Origin: Rhodospirillaceae bacterium
GTDB lineage: Bacteria > Pseudomonadota > Alphaproteobacteria > MPNO01 > UBA2964
DNA: 64,000 nucleotides
Direction: 5' to 3'
Assembly: GCA_002720855.1 (NCBI GenBank)
Contig: PBIN01000002.1
Span: 143,930-207,929, forward strand
In this document: in pieces, positions 35,306 through 43,708 of the stretch
How positions within the stretch are numbered: the stretch's first letter is position 1
Layout of the letters: each line of letters begins with the position of its first letter
Notes under the pieces: generated by a model
Databases searched by the model: none
Told to the model about the DNA's origin: nothing
What the model saw: the letters and a program-made list of their open reading frames with translations, nothing else
Translations under genes and position numbers: made by a program

Positions 35306-36631
35306 CTAACGAGTTGCGTTTAAGCCCTCAAGCATACTTTCGACAGTGCAGAACTTTTTACGTGGCGATGGTTCAATTGCGGCCTTTTCTTCGAGATCTT
35401 TGATTACAAGCCAATCTTCGAATGAAACTGCCTGTAAATCCCGGTCGCAAACGAGCGAATCCATTGCGTTAGGCCCAGGCATGGGATCGCCAGCAAAGTC
35501 AGAGATCAGCAAATCCGTCACAGCATAGGAATCGAGGCGGTTGGTTCCTATCGTGCCAGTGGCTCCTCTTTTGACCCAACCCGCCGCATAGACGCCTGGA
35601 GAGACTCGACCTTCCTCGTGTTCGACGATACCGCTTCGGTCATTAAAAGGAATGCCTTCAATTGGTTCGGCCCGCGATCCGATACAGGTGATTACCATTT
35701 CACAGGGAATGTCGAATGTTTCACCGGTACTTATACAACGACCATTTTCAACTTTGGTCCGTTCCATTCGAATGCCTTCTACCTTGTCGCCGCCGAGAAT
35801 TTCGGTGGGGGAGGCAAAAAACTCTATATGCACTGTACGGCGTTTCTCACCGGCTTTTGCCTGAGATAATTCTTTAAACGTGTCTACGATACGCGCCCGG
35901 ACTTTCTTTTCCCGGTCATCCATTTCTTCTGGCATTTCAGCCGGTAGCACCGAGGGGTCGACCACAGTCGTAGCCGCTTCAAGAACACCCATCTCTTTTA
36001 GTTCGTTGTTCGTGCAGGCCGCCTCAAGTGGACCGCGACGCGCAAACATATAAATGTTTTTCAGGGACGCAGCCTCAATGGAATCCATCGCATAATCGGC
36101 AATGTCGGTTGTCGACATCTCCGCTGGTGTCCGGGACAATACGCGCGCCACGTCGATTGCAACGTTGCCAATTCCGATTACCGCTGCGTTCCCAATTTCT
36201 AGATTGGGGCCTAGGTCTTTAAAATCTGGATGGCAGTTGTACCAGCCAACAAAGGCGTTGGAGCCGTATACATTTTCTTTATCTTCTCCAGGGATACCGA
36301 GTTTGTTGTCATATGGTGCGCCATACGCAAGGACGACGGCATCGTATATCTGATTAAGTTCGTCGAGACCTACGTCACGTCCAAGTGCTACATTGCCGAC
36401 ATAGCGGACACTTTCGTTTTCGGTGATGCTCTGTGCATATTTCTGATCAACGCGTTTGGTTTTTTGATGATCAGGCGCTACGCCTCCCCTAATCAATCCG
36501 AAGGGCGAAGGCAGGCGGTCAATAATATCGACCCTGCACCCCGGCGCTTTCTCAAGAAGTGCCTGCGCTACATACATGCCACCCGGACCTGAGCCGACGA
36601 TGGCAACACTACGGTTGCTGAACTCACCCAT
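35306..36631 (-). CDS. Ferredoxin-NADP+ reductase, adrenodoxin-reductase type
   Basis: A 441-residue FAD protein with the FAD site VAIVGSGPGGMYVAQALL, then DRLPSPFGLIRGGVAPDHQK and VVLAYGAPYDNKLGIPGED. The NADP domain (AAVIGIGNVAIDVARVLSRT) and the late FAD contact (PGVYAAGWVKRGATGTIGTN) follow. These are diagnostic of FprA/adrenodoxin reductases. It moves electrons between NADPH and ferredoxin. The gene starts 149 bp after a KorB terminator, in the same direction. Here it would balance the ferredoxin pool made by the 2-oxoacid oxidoreductase. A ferredoxin gene is not visible in the window. Confidence 0.92.
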   Translation of the reverse strand: MGEFSNRSVAIVGSGPGGMYVAQALLEKAPGCRVDIIDRLPSPFGLIRGGVAPDHQKTKRVDQKYAQSITENESVRYVGNVALGRDVGLDELNQIYDAVVLAYGAPYDNKLGIPGEDKENVYGSNAFVGWYNCHPDFKDLGPNLEIGNAAVIGIGNVAIDVARVLSRTPAEMSTTDIADYAMDSIEAASLKNIYMFARRGPLEAACTNNELKEMGVLEAATTVVDPSVLPAEMPEEMDDREKKVRARIVDTFKELSQAKAGEKRRTVHIEFFASPTEILGGDKVEGIRMERTKVENGRCISTGETFDIPCEMVITCIGSRAEPIEGIPFNDRSGIVEHEEGRVSPGVYAAGWVKRGATGTIGTNRLDSYAVTDLLISDFAGDPMPGPNAMDSLVCDRDLQAVSFEDWLVIKDLEEKAAIEPSPRKKFCTVESMLEGLNATR

Positions 36632-36722
36632 ACTTACACCTGAATTCTTATTTAGGCTTTTATACGGTGATGATAGCCGAACCGCGTGCAGAGGGAACCC
36701 CTGCCTTTCAATTTTTCACATT

Positions 36723-36758
36723 AAAAAAAGCCCTAGAAAATTATCTTCCAGGGCTTTT
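36723..36758 (-). terminator. Terminator after the 2-oxoacid:ferredoxin oxidoreductase operon
   Basis: On the minus strand AAAAGCCCT / AGGGCTTTT forms a stem with a run of seven T after it, about 20 bases past the KorB stop codon. Confidence 0.8.
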
Positions 36759-36779
36759 GCATTTTCGAAAATTAAAAGA

Positions 36780-37805
36780 TCAGACGACAGTCCAGGTCTT
36801 ACCCTTGTGCATAAGGTCATTAACCGGAATGGCCTCTGTATTCTCTTTGATCTCGTCGATCTGACTATAGACCGCTTCATCGTACGCTTGGCCGGGATCG
36901 CGAAAAATAACACCCATTGCTACCGGGAAATCAGGCGGTTGCATGCCGGCAAGCATCAAAGCCAACGGCCGATTGGTTTCGTCGTGGACAAGAATGTCGT
37001 CCTCGGTGACGCCGTCTTCACCAATGGTGACAACCTCGAGTTCCATTTTTCCAGGAGTCAATCGCAGGCCTTTTTCGCTTTCTTTACCGAAAACGAGGGG
37101 CTCACCATGTTTGCAAAGAATTTGGCCGTCCGCCACATTCGCTTTGTCGGTGAATGAGGAATAAACACCATCGTTATAAACGATACAGTTCTGCAAAATT
37201 TCGACGAAAGATGCACCTTTGTTTTCTTTCGCCTCCTGAAGCAGGCCCGGCAATACTTTTTGATTTGTATCGACAGATCGTCCAACAAAACGTGCGTTGC
37301 AACCAAGTGCAAACACGCACGCTGATACGGGTGAGTCGACAGATCCCGCCGGAGTCGATGGAGAACGGGTCCCGACTTTAGAGGTCGGTGAATATTGACC
37401 CTTTGTCAGGCCGTAAATTTCGTTGTTAAAAAGCAGGACTTGAACATCAATGTTACGGCGCAAAACGTGAAGGGTGTGATTGCCACCGATACTGAGCATA
37501 TCGCCATCACCGCCGATTACCCAAACATCCAGTTCCGGATTGGCAAGTTTAACGCCGGAAGCAACGGCAGGTGCTCGGCCGTGAATTGTGTGAAATCCGT
37601 AGGTCGCCATGTAGTAGGGGAAACGTGCCGCACAACCAATACCTGAGACGAACACTGTATTTTTAGGGTCGGCACCCATATTGGCCAGTGAACGCTGTAC
37701 CGCCTTTACGATGGCGTAGTCTCCACAACCAGGGCACCATCTTACTTCCTGGTCGGACGCAAAGTCATTTGGCTTTAGTGCTTCTGGCGGGCTTTGTACG
37801 TTCAT
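36780..37805 (-). CDS. korB: 2-oxoacid:ferredoxin oxidoreductase, beta subunit (KorB-like)
   Basis: A 341-residue thiamine-diphosphate subunit. The Cys pair WCPGCGDYAIVKAV binds part of a [4Fe-4S] cluster, and the ThDP motif is GGDGDMLSIGGNH with NNEIYGLTKGQYSPTS. These match the beta subunit of 2-oxoglutarate or pyruvate:ferredoxin oxidoreductases; KQ/ KG specificity is not proved. It would decarboxylate a 2-oxoacid with CoA and give reduced low-potential ferredoxin. GAGG lies seven bases before the ATG, and the alpha subunit's stop is three bases upstream. Confidence 0.92.
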   Translation of the reverse strand: MNVQSPPEALKPNDFASDQEVRWCPGCGDYAIVKAVQRSLANMGADPKNTVFVSGIGCAARFPYYMATYGFHTIHGRAPAVASGVKLANPELDVWVIGGDGDMLSIGGNHTLHVLRRNIDVQVLLFNNEIYGLTKGQYSPTSKVGTRSPSTPAGSVDSPVSACVFALGCNARFVGRSVDTNQKVLPGLLQEAKENKGASFVEILQNCIVYNDGVYSSFTDKANVADGQILCKHGEPLVFGKESEKGLRLTPGKMELEVVTIGEDGVTEDDILVHDETNRPLALMLAGMQPPDFPVAMGVIFRDPGQAYDEAVYSQIDEIKENTEAIPVNDLMHKGKTWTVV

Positions 37806-37808
37806 TGA

Positions 37809-39674
37809 TTAATCCTCTACCCGGCTTCGGATTTCCTGTTCCAAATCTGCAACCTTGAAGGGTTGTCCTGTAATCTGAGCCAGAGACTCGGCATCTACCA
37901 AATACTCAGAGCGCAGCAGAGTTACGAGTTGCCCGTTATTCATCTCAGGAATCAGAATTCGATCAAAGCCGTTCAACAGGTCACCGAGATTTTTGGGCAA
38001 GGGCCAGATATAACGAATATGAATATGCGATACATCCAGGCCTGCTTCCTGACACCGCCGTGTTGCCTGCTCAATAGCACCGTATGTTGATCCCCAGCCA
38101 ACCACCGCAAGTTTCCCGGATGTATTGCCAGAGGCTACGTCTTGATCGGGAATGTCATCGGCAACGTTAAGGACTTTTTGCGCACGGACTTTCGTCATCT
38201 TGTGATGGTTGTCAGCATCGTAAGAGATGTTGCCCGAGTCATAATCTTTTTCAATGCCACCGATACGATGCTCAAGACCAGGTGTACCGGGAATGGCCCA
38301 GTTTCGGCCCAAAGTCTTTTCATCGCGGAGGTACGGGTGAAATCCTTCTGTCTCAGACGCGAATTCGACCGGAAAAGGTTCAATGTCGTCGGTGTCAGGC
38401 AATTTCCAGGGCTCTGCTGCATTGGCCAGAAAACCCTCATTGAGAAACATAACCGGAGTCATGTACTTAGTGGCGATCCGTACGGCCTCGATGGCGCATT
38501 CATAACAATCTGAAGCCGTTGATGCAGAAATCACTGGCATCGGGGTGTCACCATTTCGGCCAAACACTGACTGAAAAAGATCAGATTGCTCGGTTTTAGT
38601 CGGCATGCCTGTCGACGGCCCGGCACGTTGGAAATTAACGACAACCAGCGGCAATTCCGTCACAACCGCTAACCCCAAGGCTTCAGACTTTAAAGCAACG
38701 CCGGGGCCAGAGCTTGAGGTAACGCCAATAGCGCCAGCATATGAAGCGCCAATCGCGGAACAGACGGCTGAAATTTCATCCTCAGCCTGGAAGGTGACGA
38801 CACCGTACTGTTTGAGATTGCTAAGAGAATGCAACAAAGGCGATGCCGGCGTGATTGGGTAAGATCCAAGGAAAATATTCAGTCCGGCTTTCTGCGCACC
38901 AACCAATAGTCCCCAGCAAGTCGTTTCGACTCCCGTTACCGCCCGGTAGATACCTGGTTCTACTTTGGCTTTCGGAACAACATAGGTACTGATTTCGCTA
39001 GGCAACTCAGCGGTTTCACCGAAAGCGTGTCCGGCATTGAGAGCGGCAATATTTGCTTCTGCAATGTTTGGCAATTTTCCAAAGCGTTGGTTGAGCCAAT
39101 CTATTGTGGGCTGCCGATCACGGTTATACATCCAGCACATTAGCCCCAGCGTCCACAGATTTTTAGCTCTTAGGGCCTCTTTCTGTGTCACATCGATGCC
39201 TTCAACGGCAGCGAGCGTCAGTTTGGAAATGTCGATTTCAATAAGTCTGTAATCTTCAAGTGTCCCGTCTTCCAGGGGATTTGAGGTATATCCAGCTTTC
39301 TCAATATTTCGGTCTGTAAAGGAACCGAGGTTCACAATCACAGTTCCACCCGGAACCAAATCCTTCAAATGAACTTTTAATGCGGCCGGGTTCATCGCAA
39401 CCAGAACGTCTGGTGCATCACCCGGGGTCTTGATCACGTGAGATGCAAAATTGATCTGGAACGCGGAAACACCATAAGTCGTACCCACCGGAGCACGAAT
39501 TTCAGCCGGAAAATCCGGGAAAGTAGACAGGTCGTTTCCCATTAAGGCTGTAGATTGTGTGAACTGAGTACCCGTCAACTGCATTCCATCGCCCGAATCG
39601 CCTGCGAAGCGAATGACGACGGAGTCGATGATTTCTCGGCCGCTCTCGTCGGTTTCTTTTAGTTGTGTAGCCAT
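37809..39674 (-). CDS. korA: 2-oxoacid:ferredoxin oxidoreductase, fused gamma-alpha subunit (KorA-like)
   Basis: A 621-residue protein joining the gamma domain (VIRFAGDSGDGMQLTGTQFT, about residues 15-200) to the alpha domain (GLNIFLGSYPITPASPLLHS, then FQAEDEISAVCSAIGASYAG and TSSSGPGVALKSEALGLAV). This fused form is common in alphaproteobacterial and mycobacterial Kor enzymes that work under aerobic conditions. ATG 39674 is preferred over TTG 39710, which lacks a ribosome site. It is divergent from the 6-hydroxynicotinate reductase operon, separated by about 300 bp holding two operator-like repeats. Conversion of 2-oxoglutarate to succinyl-CoA is the likeliest reaction. Confidence 0.92.
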   Translation of the reverse strand: MATQLKETDESGREIIDSVVIRFAGDSGDGMQLTGTQFTQSTALMGNDLSTFPDFPAEIRAPVGTTYGVSAFQINFASHVIKTPGDAPDVLVAMNPAALKVHLKDLVPGGTVIVNLGSFTDRNIEKAGYTSNPLEDGTLEDYRLIEIDISKLTLAAVEGIDVTQKEALRAKNLWTLGLMCWMYNRDRQPTIDWLNQRFGKLPNIAEANIAALNAGHAFGETAELPSEISTYVVPKAKVEPGIYRAVTGVETTCWGLLVGAQKAGLNIFLGSYPITPASPLLHSLSNLKQYGVVTFQAEDEISAVCSAIGASYAGAIGVTSSSGPGVALKSEALGLAVVTELPLVVVNFQRAGPSTGMPTKTEQSDLFQSVFGRNGDTPMPVISASTASDCYECAIEAVRIATKYMTPVMFLNEGFLANAAEPWKLPDTDDIEPFPVEFASETEGFHPYLRDEKTLGRNWAIPGTPGLEHRIGGIEKDYDSGNISYDADNHHKMTKVRAQKVLNVADDIPDQDVASGNTSGKLAVVGWGSTYGAIEQATRRCQEAGLDVSHIHIRYIWPLPKNLGDLLNGFDRILIPEMNNGQLVTLLRSEYLVDAESLAQITGQPFKVADLEQEIRSRVED

Positions 39675-39758
39675 AAGTCCGATTAGGTTACAAGGCGTAC
39701 AAACGCCCAAACTCGGGTTAAATCAAATGTCTGTAATATCACGACTCTGTAAAAATTA

Positions 39759-39776
39759 TTGTATGTACACGTACAA
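39759..39776. promoter_or_regulatory. Operator-like site upstream of the korA gene
   Basis: TTGTA-TGTACACG-TACAA, an inverted repeat, lies 85 bp before the korA start. It shares TGTACAC with the sites before the MarR gene and before the 6-hydroxynicotinate reductase operon. Confidence 0.5.
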
Positions 39777-39899
39777 TTCTATTAGCGCCAGTATCGGCTA
39801 AGCCAAGAAATTGTCAAGAGTAACGCGCGGAAAATCCGGATGACTGGATTGGCGCTTCGCAAGGCCGATAAAACGATGATTCCGGTCGTTCTATCTTTC

Positions 39900-39947
39900 T
39901 TGACAGAAAACAATGTCTCGCAGATATTTGTATGTACACAAACAAAT
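39900..39947 (+). promoter_or_regulatory. Promoter and operator-like site of the 6-hydroxynicotinate reductase operon
   Basis: TTGACA (39900-39905), a 17-bp spacer and GATATT make the promoter. The inverted repeat ATTTGT-N10-ACAAAT (39926-39947) overlaps the -10 region and contains GTACACAAACAAAT, nearly the same as GTACACAAACGAAT before the MarR gene. Repressor binding here would block the promoter. Confidence 0.65.
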
Positions 39948-39981
39948 AATCTAGACGCAGCTCTTTGCAGAGGAGGGCATC

Positions 39982-41475
39982 ATGGCCGACGAAACAAAAA
40001 GCAAAAATGAAGAACCCGTCAGATGCGATGCCTGCCCGGTTTTGTGCCGAATTCGTGATGGCAGAACAGGGGCATGTAGTCGATATGGCAATTTTGATGG
40101 GAAGCTGGTCCGGATGGATCCCGTCGTCGTTGCTCAAAAGGTCATGGATGAAAATGGCGAGATGATTCCCTTTGCGCAGGCCTCGGAAGACTGGGACGGT
40201 GCTGTCATCAGTCAGGCCCCGACGTTCCTGACTGGTATTGGCGCTAAAACGACCTACCCCGACTACAAGCCGGCACCGTTTATTGTGGGGAGCGACCAGG
40301 ATGGCGTCGATATGGTCACCGTGGTCAGTGAAGGGGTCTTTAGCTATTGCGGTGTGAAAGTAAAGATCGACACCGATGCTTATGTTGGTCCCGAACCGGC
40401 GGCAGTCCGGGTCAATGGTGAGCAGGTCGGGCATGTGACCACAGCGGAGTATGGGTCACAAATGCTGGCGATTGGCGGCGTCCGCCATCTGACGGGTGGA
40501 AGCAAAAAAGAGGGCAATGTCACCTGTAATACTATGATGCGCCTTTGTAATAAAGAGGCCGTCGAGATGACCATCGACGATGGTGCCGAAATTGTGGTTC
40601 AGGCCGGAAAGCCACCGGTCGTCAATGGTATACAGGAAGAACGCATGCGCGTTGGTTGCGGTTCTGCAACAGTTGGTATTTTTGCCCCGCAATGGCACAG
40701 CCATGTCGATGAAGTAATTGTTGTCGATGATCACATCACAGCAGTGTTGAGCGAACATCAGGCGGGCAAATTTATCGATATGCCACCCGCGGGAATAAAG
40801 GTCCGTGGCCGCCGTTCGACTGCTGGCCGCTATTTCCAGGTAGCTGACCATGGTGCAGGATGGGGGGGTACGGATATTACTGATCCACTCGATATTATTG
40901 ATAAGATCGACCCCGAAGTGGCCTGGGCCGGCCAGCGCCTGCTGATGGTATCAACAACAGGGCAGGACTCAGCATATTTCGAACTGGACGATGACCTAAA
41001 ACCCATTGAAAAAGACATGCCCGACGCGGTTAAGGTCGTCGTCGACAGGATTGGTGAAAACTGCGAGCCGGCTTTATGTACCGTAATGTTCATGGGTGGG
41101 GCAGGTGGTAGTTTGCGAGCTGGTGTAACGGTAAATCCGGTTTTGCTCACACGGTCGGTGAAAAAGACTCTGACGCAGGTTACTTGCGGCGGTGCGCCCG
41201 TGTTTGTTTGGCCGGGTGGCGGCATAACGTTGTTGGTTGATGTGAATGAAATGCCCGACAATTCATTTGGCTATGTGCCAACCCCGGCACTTGTAGCGCC
41301 CATCGAATTCACGGTTCGTGCAGATGACTATGAAGAACTCGGCGGTTATATGGATAAGATCAAGACTTTAGAGGAAATTCTCGAAAACGAAAAAGTACGC
41401 TCCGTTCCATGGCAGGAAGATCACCCATGGCCTCTTGATGTCGGAAAACAATTGGAACAGGAGCAGGAAAACTGA
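39982..41475 (+). CDS. 6-hydroxynicotinate reductase homologue
   Basis: A 497-residue protein with an excellent AGGAGGG site. The N-terminus has a four-Cys cluster motif, Cys15, Cys18, Cys22 and Cys32 (RCDACPVLCRIRDGRTGAC), followed by RYGNFDGKLVRMDPVV. This start and the overall length match 6-hydroxynicotinate reductase (EC 1.3.7.1) of Eubacterium barkeri and its rhizobial homologues. That enzyme uses reduced ferredoxin to convert 6-hydroxynicotinate to 1,4,5,6-tetrahydro-6-oxonicotinate. Other conserved Cys-rich pieces are CNTMMRLCNKEAVEM and RVGCGSATVGIFAPQW. It leads a four-gene operon, and an enamidase homologue for the next step lies 9 kb downstream. A related N-heterocycle as substrate is possible. 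Confidence 0.82.
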   Translation: MADETKSKNEEPVRCDACPVLCRIRDGRTGACSRYGNFDGKLVRMDPVVVAQKVMDENGEMIPFAQASEDWDGAVISQAPTFLTGIGAKTTYPDYKPAPFIVGSDQDGVDMVTVVSEGVFSYCGVKVKIDTDAYVGPEPAAVRVNGEQVGHVTTAEYGSQMLAIGGVRHLTGGSKKEGNVTCNTMMRLCNKEAVEMTIDDGAEIVVQAGKPPVVNGIQEERMRVGCGSATVGIFAPQWHSHVDEVIVVDDHITAVLSEHQAGKFIDMPPAGIKVRGRRSTAGRYFQVADHGAGWGGTDITDPLDIIDKIDPEVAWAGQRLLMVSTTGQDSAYFELDDDLKPIEKDMPDAVKVVVDRIGENCEPALCTVMFMGGAGGSLRAGVTVNPVLLTRSVKKTLTQVTCGGAPVFVWPGGGITLLVDVNEMPDNSFGYVPTPALVAPIEFTVRADDYEELGGYMDKIKTLEEILENEKVRSVPWQEDHPWPLDVGKQLEQEQEN

Positions 41476-42339
41476 ATGTTTTCGCCGCCGCAAATGGCTC
41501 TGTTGCCAGATGGCAAGCGGCTGCACCTAAACCAGGGGCCAATTGATCTAATTGTTCAGGCATTTGGCGAATCCGGCGAGGTTGGCAAATCATATGAACA
41601 AGCAATGGGTATATTCCCAGACATCCTGACAGATTTAGTAAAAGAGCTCCTAAGGTTGCGGCAACCGTACGATAAAAATTGGCAACCTGCCGGGTCTGTT
41701 GCGGCTTCTATGCAGGAAGCAATTACACCTCACAAGAATAGCTTTGTGACACCGATGGCGGCGGTAGCAGGCGCGGTCGCTGATTACGTTTTGGCGGCTT
41801 TGATTAAGGATCGGAAACTCAACAAAGCCTATGTAAATAACGGCGGCGATATCGCTTTTCATTTAACGCCAGGTCAAAGCCTAACCGCGGGTCTCGTTGC
41901 TGATTACCATCTTCCCAATATTGATGGGCAATGTGAATTAGACCATGAGATGCCTGTACGTGGGATTGCGACGAGTGGGTGGAAAGGCCGGAGCTTCTCT
42001 TTGGGTATCGCGGATTCGGTGACTGTTTTGGCTGAAAACGCCGCAAAAGCGGATGTAGCTGCAACATTGATAGCCAATGCGGTAGATGTTGATGATCCAG
42101 CGATTGCACGGGAGCCAGCATCGGCATTGGACCCCGATAGTGACTTGAGAGACAGGCTGGTAACTGTCGGTGTAGATGCATTAACCTCACCGACCATAGA
42201 TCTGGCACTTGATGAAGGTCAGAAATCTGCAGAGCTGATGGAACAGGCTGGACACATCAAGGCGGCAGTGTTGGTATTGCAGGACAATTTCAGGGTAGTT
42301 GGAAGCGCGCCTGCCGGATTTATAGAACAGGCGGCATAA
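41476..42339 (+). CDS. UPF0280 / ApbE-like protein
   Basis: A 287-residue protein whose ATG touches the stop codon of the reductase gene. VTPMAAVAGAVADYVLAALI and YVNNGGDIAFHL are the features shared with ApbE-type flavin transferases and the UPF0280 family. A homologue accompanies the 6-hydroxynicotinate reductase gene in other genomes as far as I recall. It could attach FMN covalently to a protein of the pathway or maintain the flavin of the reductase; neither is shown. Confidence 0.8.
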   Translation: MFSPPQMALLPDGKRLHLNQGPIDLIVQAFGESGEVGKSYEQAMGIFPDILTDLVKELLRLRQPYDKNWQPAGSVAASMQEAITPHKNSFVTPMAAVAGAVADYVLAALIKDRKLNKAYVNNGGDIAFHLTPGQSLTAGLVADYHLPNIDGQCELDHEMPVRGIATSGWKGRSFSLGIADSVTVLAENAAKADVAATLIANAVDVDDPAIAREPASALDPDSDLRDRLVTVGVDALTSPTIDLALDEGQKSAELMEQAGHIKAAVLVLQDNFRVVGSAPAGFIEQAA

Positions 42340-42349
42340 GGAGAACGGA

Positions 42350-42985
42350 ATGGACGATTCAAGAAGTATCTCAGACATCCAGACAACATCGCAGGGTGAT
42401 TTTGGCGAATTGGTGAAAGTTCGCAAATTCGTCATGCACATTGAAGAAATACTGCATGAATTTGGTCCGCCGGCAGATCCGCCGCAACTCAAAGGGTATA
42501 TCGCTGCTGTTTGTGCCAACCCTTATGCCGGTCGTTATGTTGATGATTTGATGCCGTTAATGGAGGCGCTCAAGCCACTGGGGACGGCAATGGCACACCG
42601 CCTTATCGATGCTCTTGGTGGCGCAGACAATATTGTCGCTTATGGAAAATCGGCAATCGTTGGCGAAAATGGTGAATTGGAGCACGCGGCTCTATGGCAT
42701 GAGCCCGGTGGATATGGCATGCGCCAATTGATTGCGCCATCCAAAGCGATCGTGCCATCGACGAAAAAGGTTGCCGGACCAGGACGCCCCGTCGATGTAC
42801 CATTGGCTCACGTGAACGCCGCATATGTTAGAAGTCATTTCGACTGTATCGAATGCTCTATTCCAGATGCGCCACGCGCAGATGAGGTTGTGTGGATACA
42901 ATCTATGGCGACAGGTGCGCGGATTTATGACCGTGCAGGCGGACTAAAGGATTCTGACATCAAGGGAGAGGATGGACTCAAATGA
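42350..42985 (+). CDS. Amino acid synthesis (PF06684) family protein, copy 1
   Basis: A 211-residue protein of the family called 'amino acid synthesis' (PF06684), a name not based on proven function. Segments shared with the next gene are GYIAAVCANPYAGRYVDDL, KSAIVGENGELEHAALWHE, VPLAHVNAAYVRSHFDCIE and PDAPRADEVVWI. It starts 10 bp after the UPF0280 gene, and its last four bases overlap the next start. The operon suggests a role in the ring-reduction pathway, for instance as a hydrolase or isomerase acting on a lactam. Confidence 0.8.
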   Translation: MDDSRSISDIQTTSQGDFGELVKVRKFVMHIEEILHEFGPPADPPQLKGYIAAVCANPYAGRYVDDLMPLMEALKPLGTAMAHRLIDALGGADNIVAYGKSAIVGENGELEHAALWHEPGGYGMRQLIAPSKAIVPSTKKVAGPGRPVDVPLAHVNAAYVRSHFDCIECSIPDAPRADEVVWIQSMATGARIYDRAGGLKDSDIKGEDGLK

Positions 42986-43566
42986 AGGCCAATATCAGAA
43001 AGACCCAGGTAATTGTTGAAACGACCAATAGTGATGTTGGTAAAGCTGTTGATCCACCCACTCGCAAAGCTGCGGCGTTGGCAGTCATCGAGAACCCTTT
43101 TGCCGGGCGTTATGAAGAAGATTTATCTGAGTTGATGGACATCGGTGAAGAACTTGGCGGCTATCTTGGCAAGATGTGTGTCGATGCGCTGGGAATTACA
43201 CCGGAGCAGGCTGAAAGTTATGGCAAGGCCGCGATTGTTGGTGAAAATGGTGAATGGGAACATGCTGCGGCGATCCTTCATCCCAAGCTCGGAGCGCCGC
43301 TTCGCAAAGAGGTGGAAAAAGGTGCGGCGCTCGTTCCTTCGGTAAAGAAACTTGGCGGGCAGGGGTGCCGGATCGATGTGCCGCTTGGTCACAAGGATGC
43401 GGCATACGTTCGAAGTCATTTCGACGGCATGGAAGTCGGTATTGCTGATGCACCCCGTGCCAATGAAATCCTGGTTGCGATCTCCGTAACAGATTCGGGT
43501 CGGCCATTTCCGAGAGTGGGCGGGCTCACGACCGATGAAATGGTTGGTGAAGACGGTCTCCGATAA
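42982..43566 (+). CDS. Amino acid synthesis (PF06684) family protein, copy 2
   Basis: A 194-residue paralogue of the preceding gene (AVIENPFAGRYEEDLSELMD, KAAIVGENGEWEHAAAILHP, VPLGHKDAAYVRSHFDGMEV, ADAPRANEI). The ATG overlaps the stop codon of copy 1 (ATGA type), so the two are translated together and may form a heteromer. It is the last gene of the operon, followed by a terminator. Confidence 0.82.
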   Translation: MKANIRKTQVIVETTNSDVGKAVDPPTRKAAALAVIENPFAGRYEEDLSELMDIGEELGGYLGKMCVDALGITPEQAESYGKAAIVGENGEWEHAAAILHPKLGAPLRKEVEKGAALVPSVKKLGGQGCRIDVPLGHKDAAYVRSHFDGMEVGIADAPRANEILVAISVTDSGRPFPRVGGLTTDEMVGEDGLR

Positions 43567-43587
43567 AGGAGTAGCTCTGCTTGAATT

Positions 43588-43617
43588 AAAAAGGCGGATT
43601 TTTGATCCGCCTTTTTT
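43588..43617 (+). terminator. Terminator of the 6-hydroxynicotinate reductase operon
   Basis: AAAAAGGCGGAT / ATCCGCCTTTTTT around a five-base loop, 21 bp after the stop codon of the last gene. Confidence 0.9.
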
Positions 43618-43708
43618 CTTTGGTTAAGCCAAAATTAACGCCATTCCCATTATCAATAGACTGGAAAAGAGTCTGAAAGCGGTCTGATTGGCCGCGGGGA
43701 AGCGAGAT

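Noticed and set aside
39759-39947. Site pair as a transposon end or attachment site
   Set aside because: The repeats are short, unequal in spacing, unlinked to any integrase or transposase, and match a site at the MarR gene; operators explain them better.
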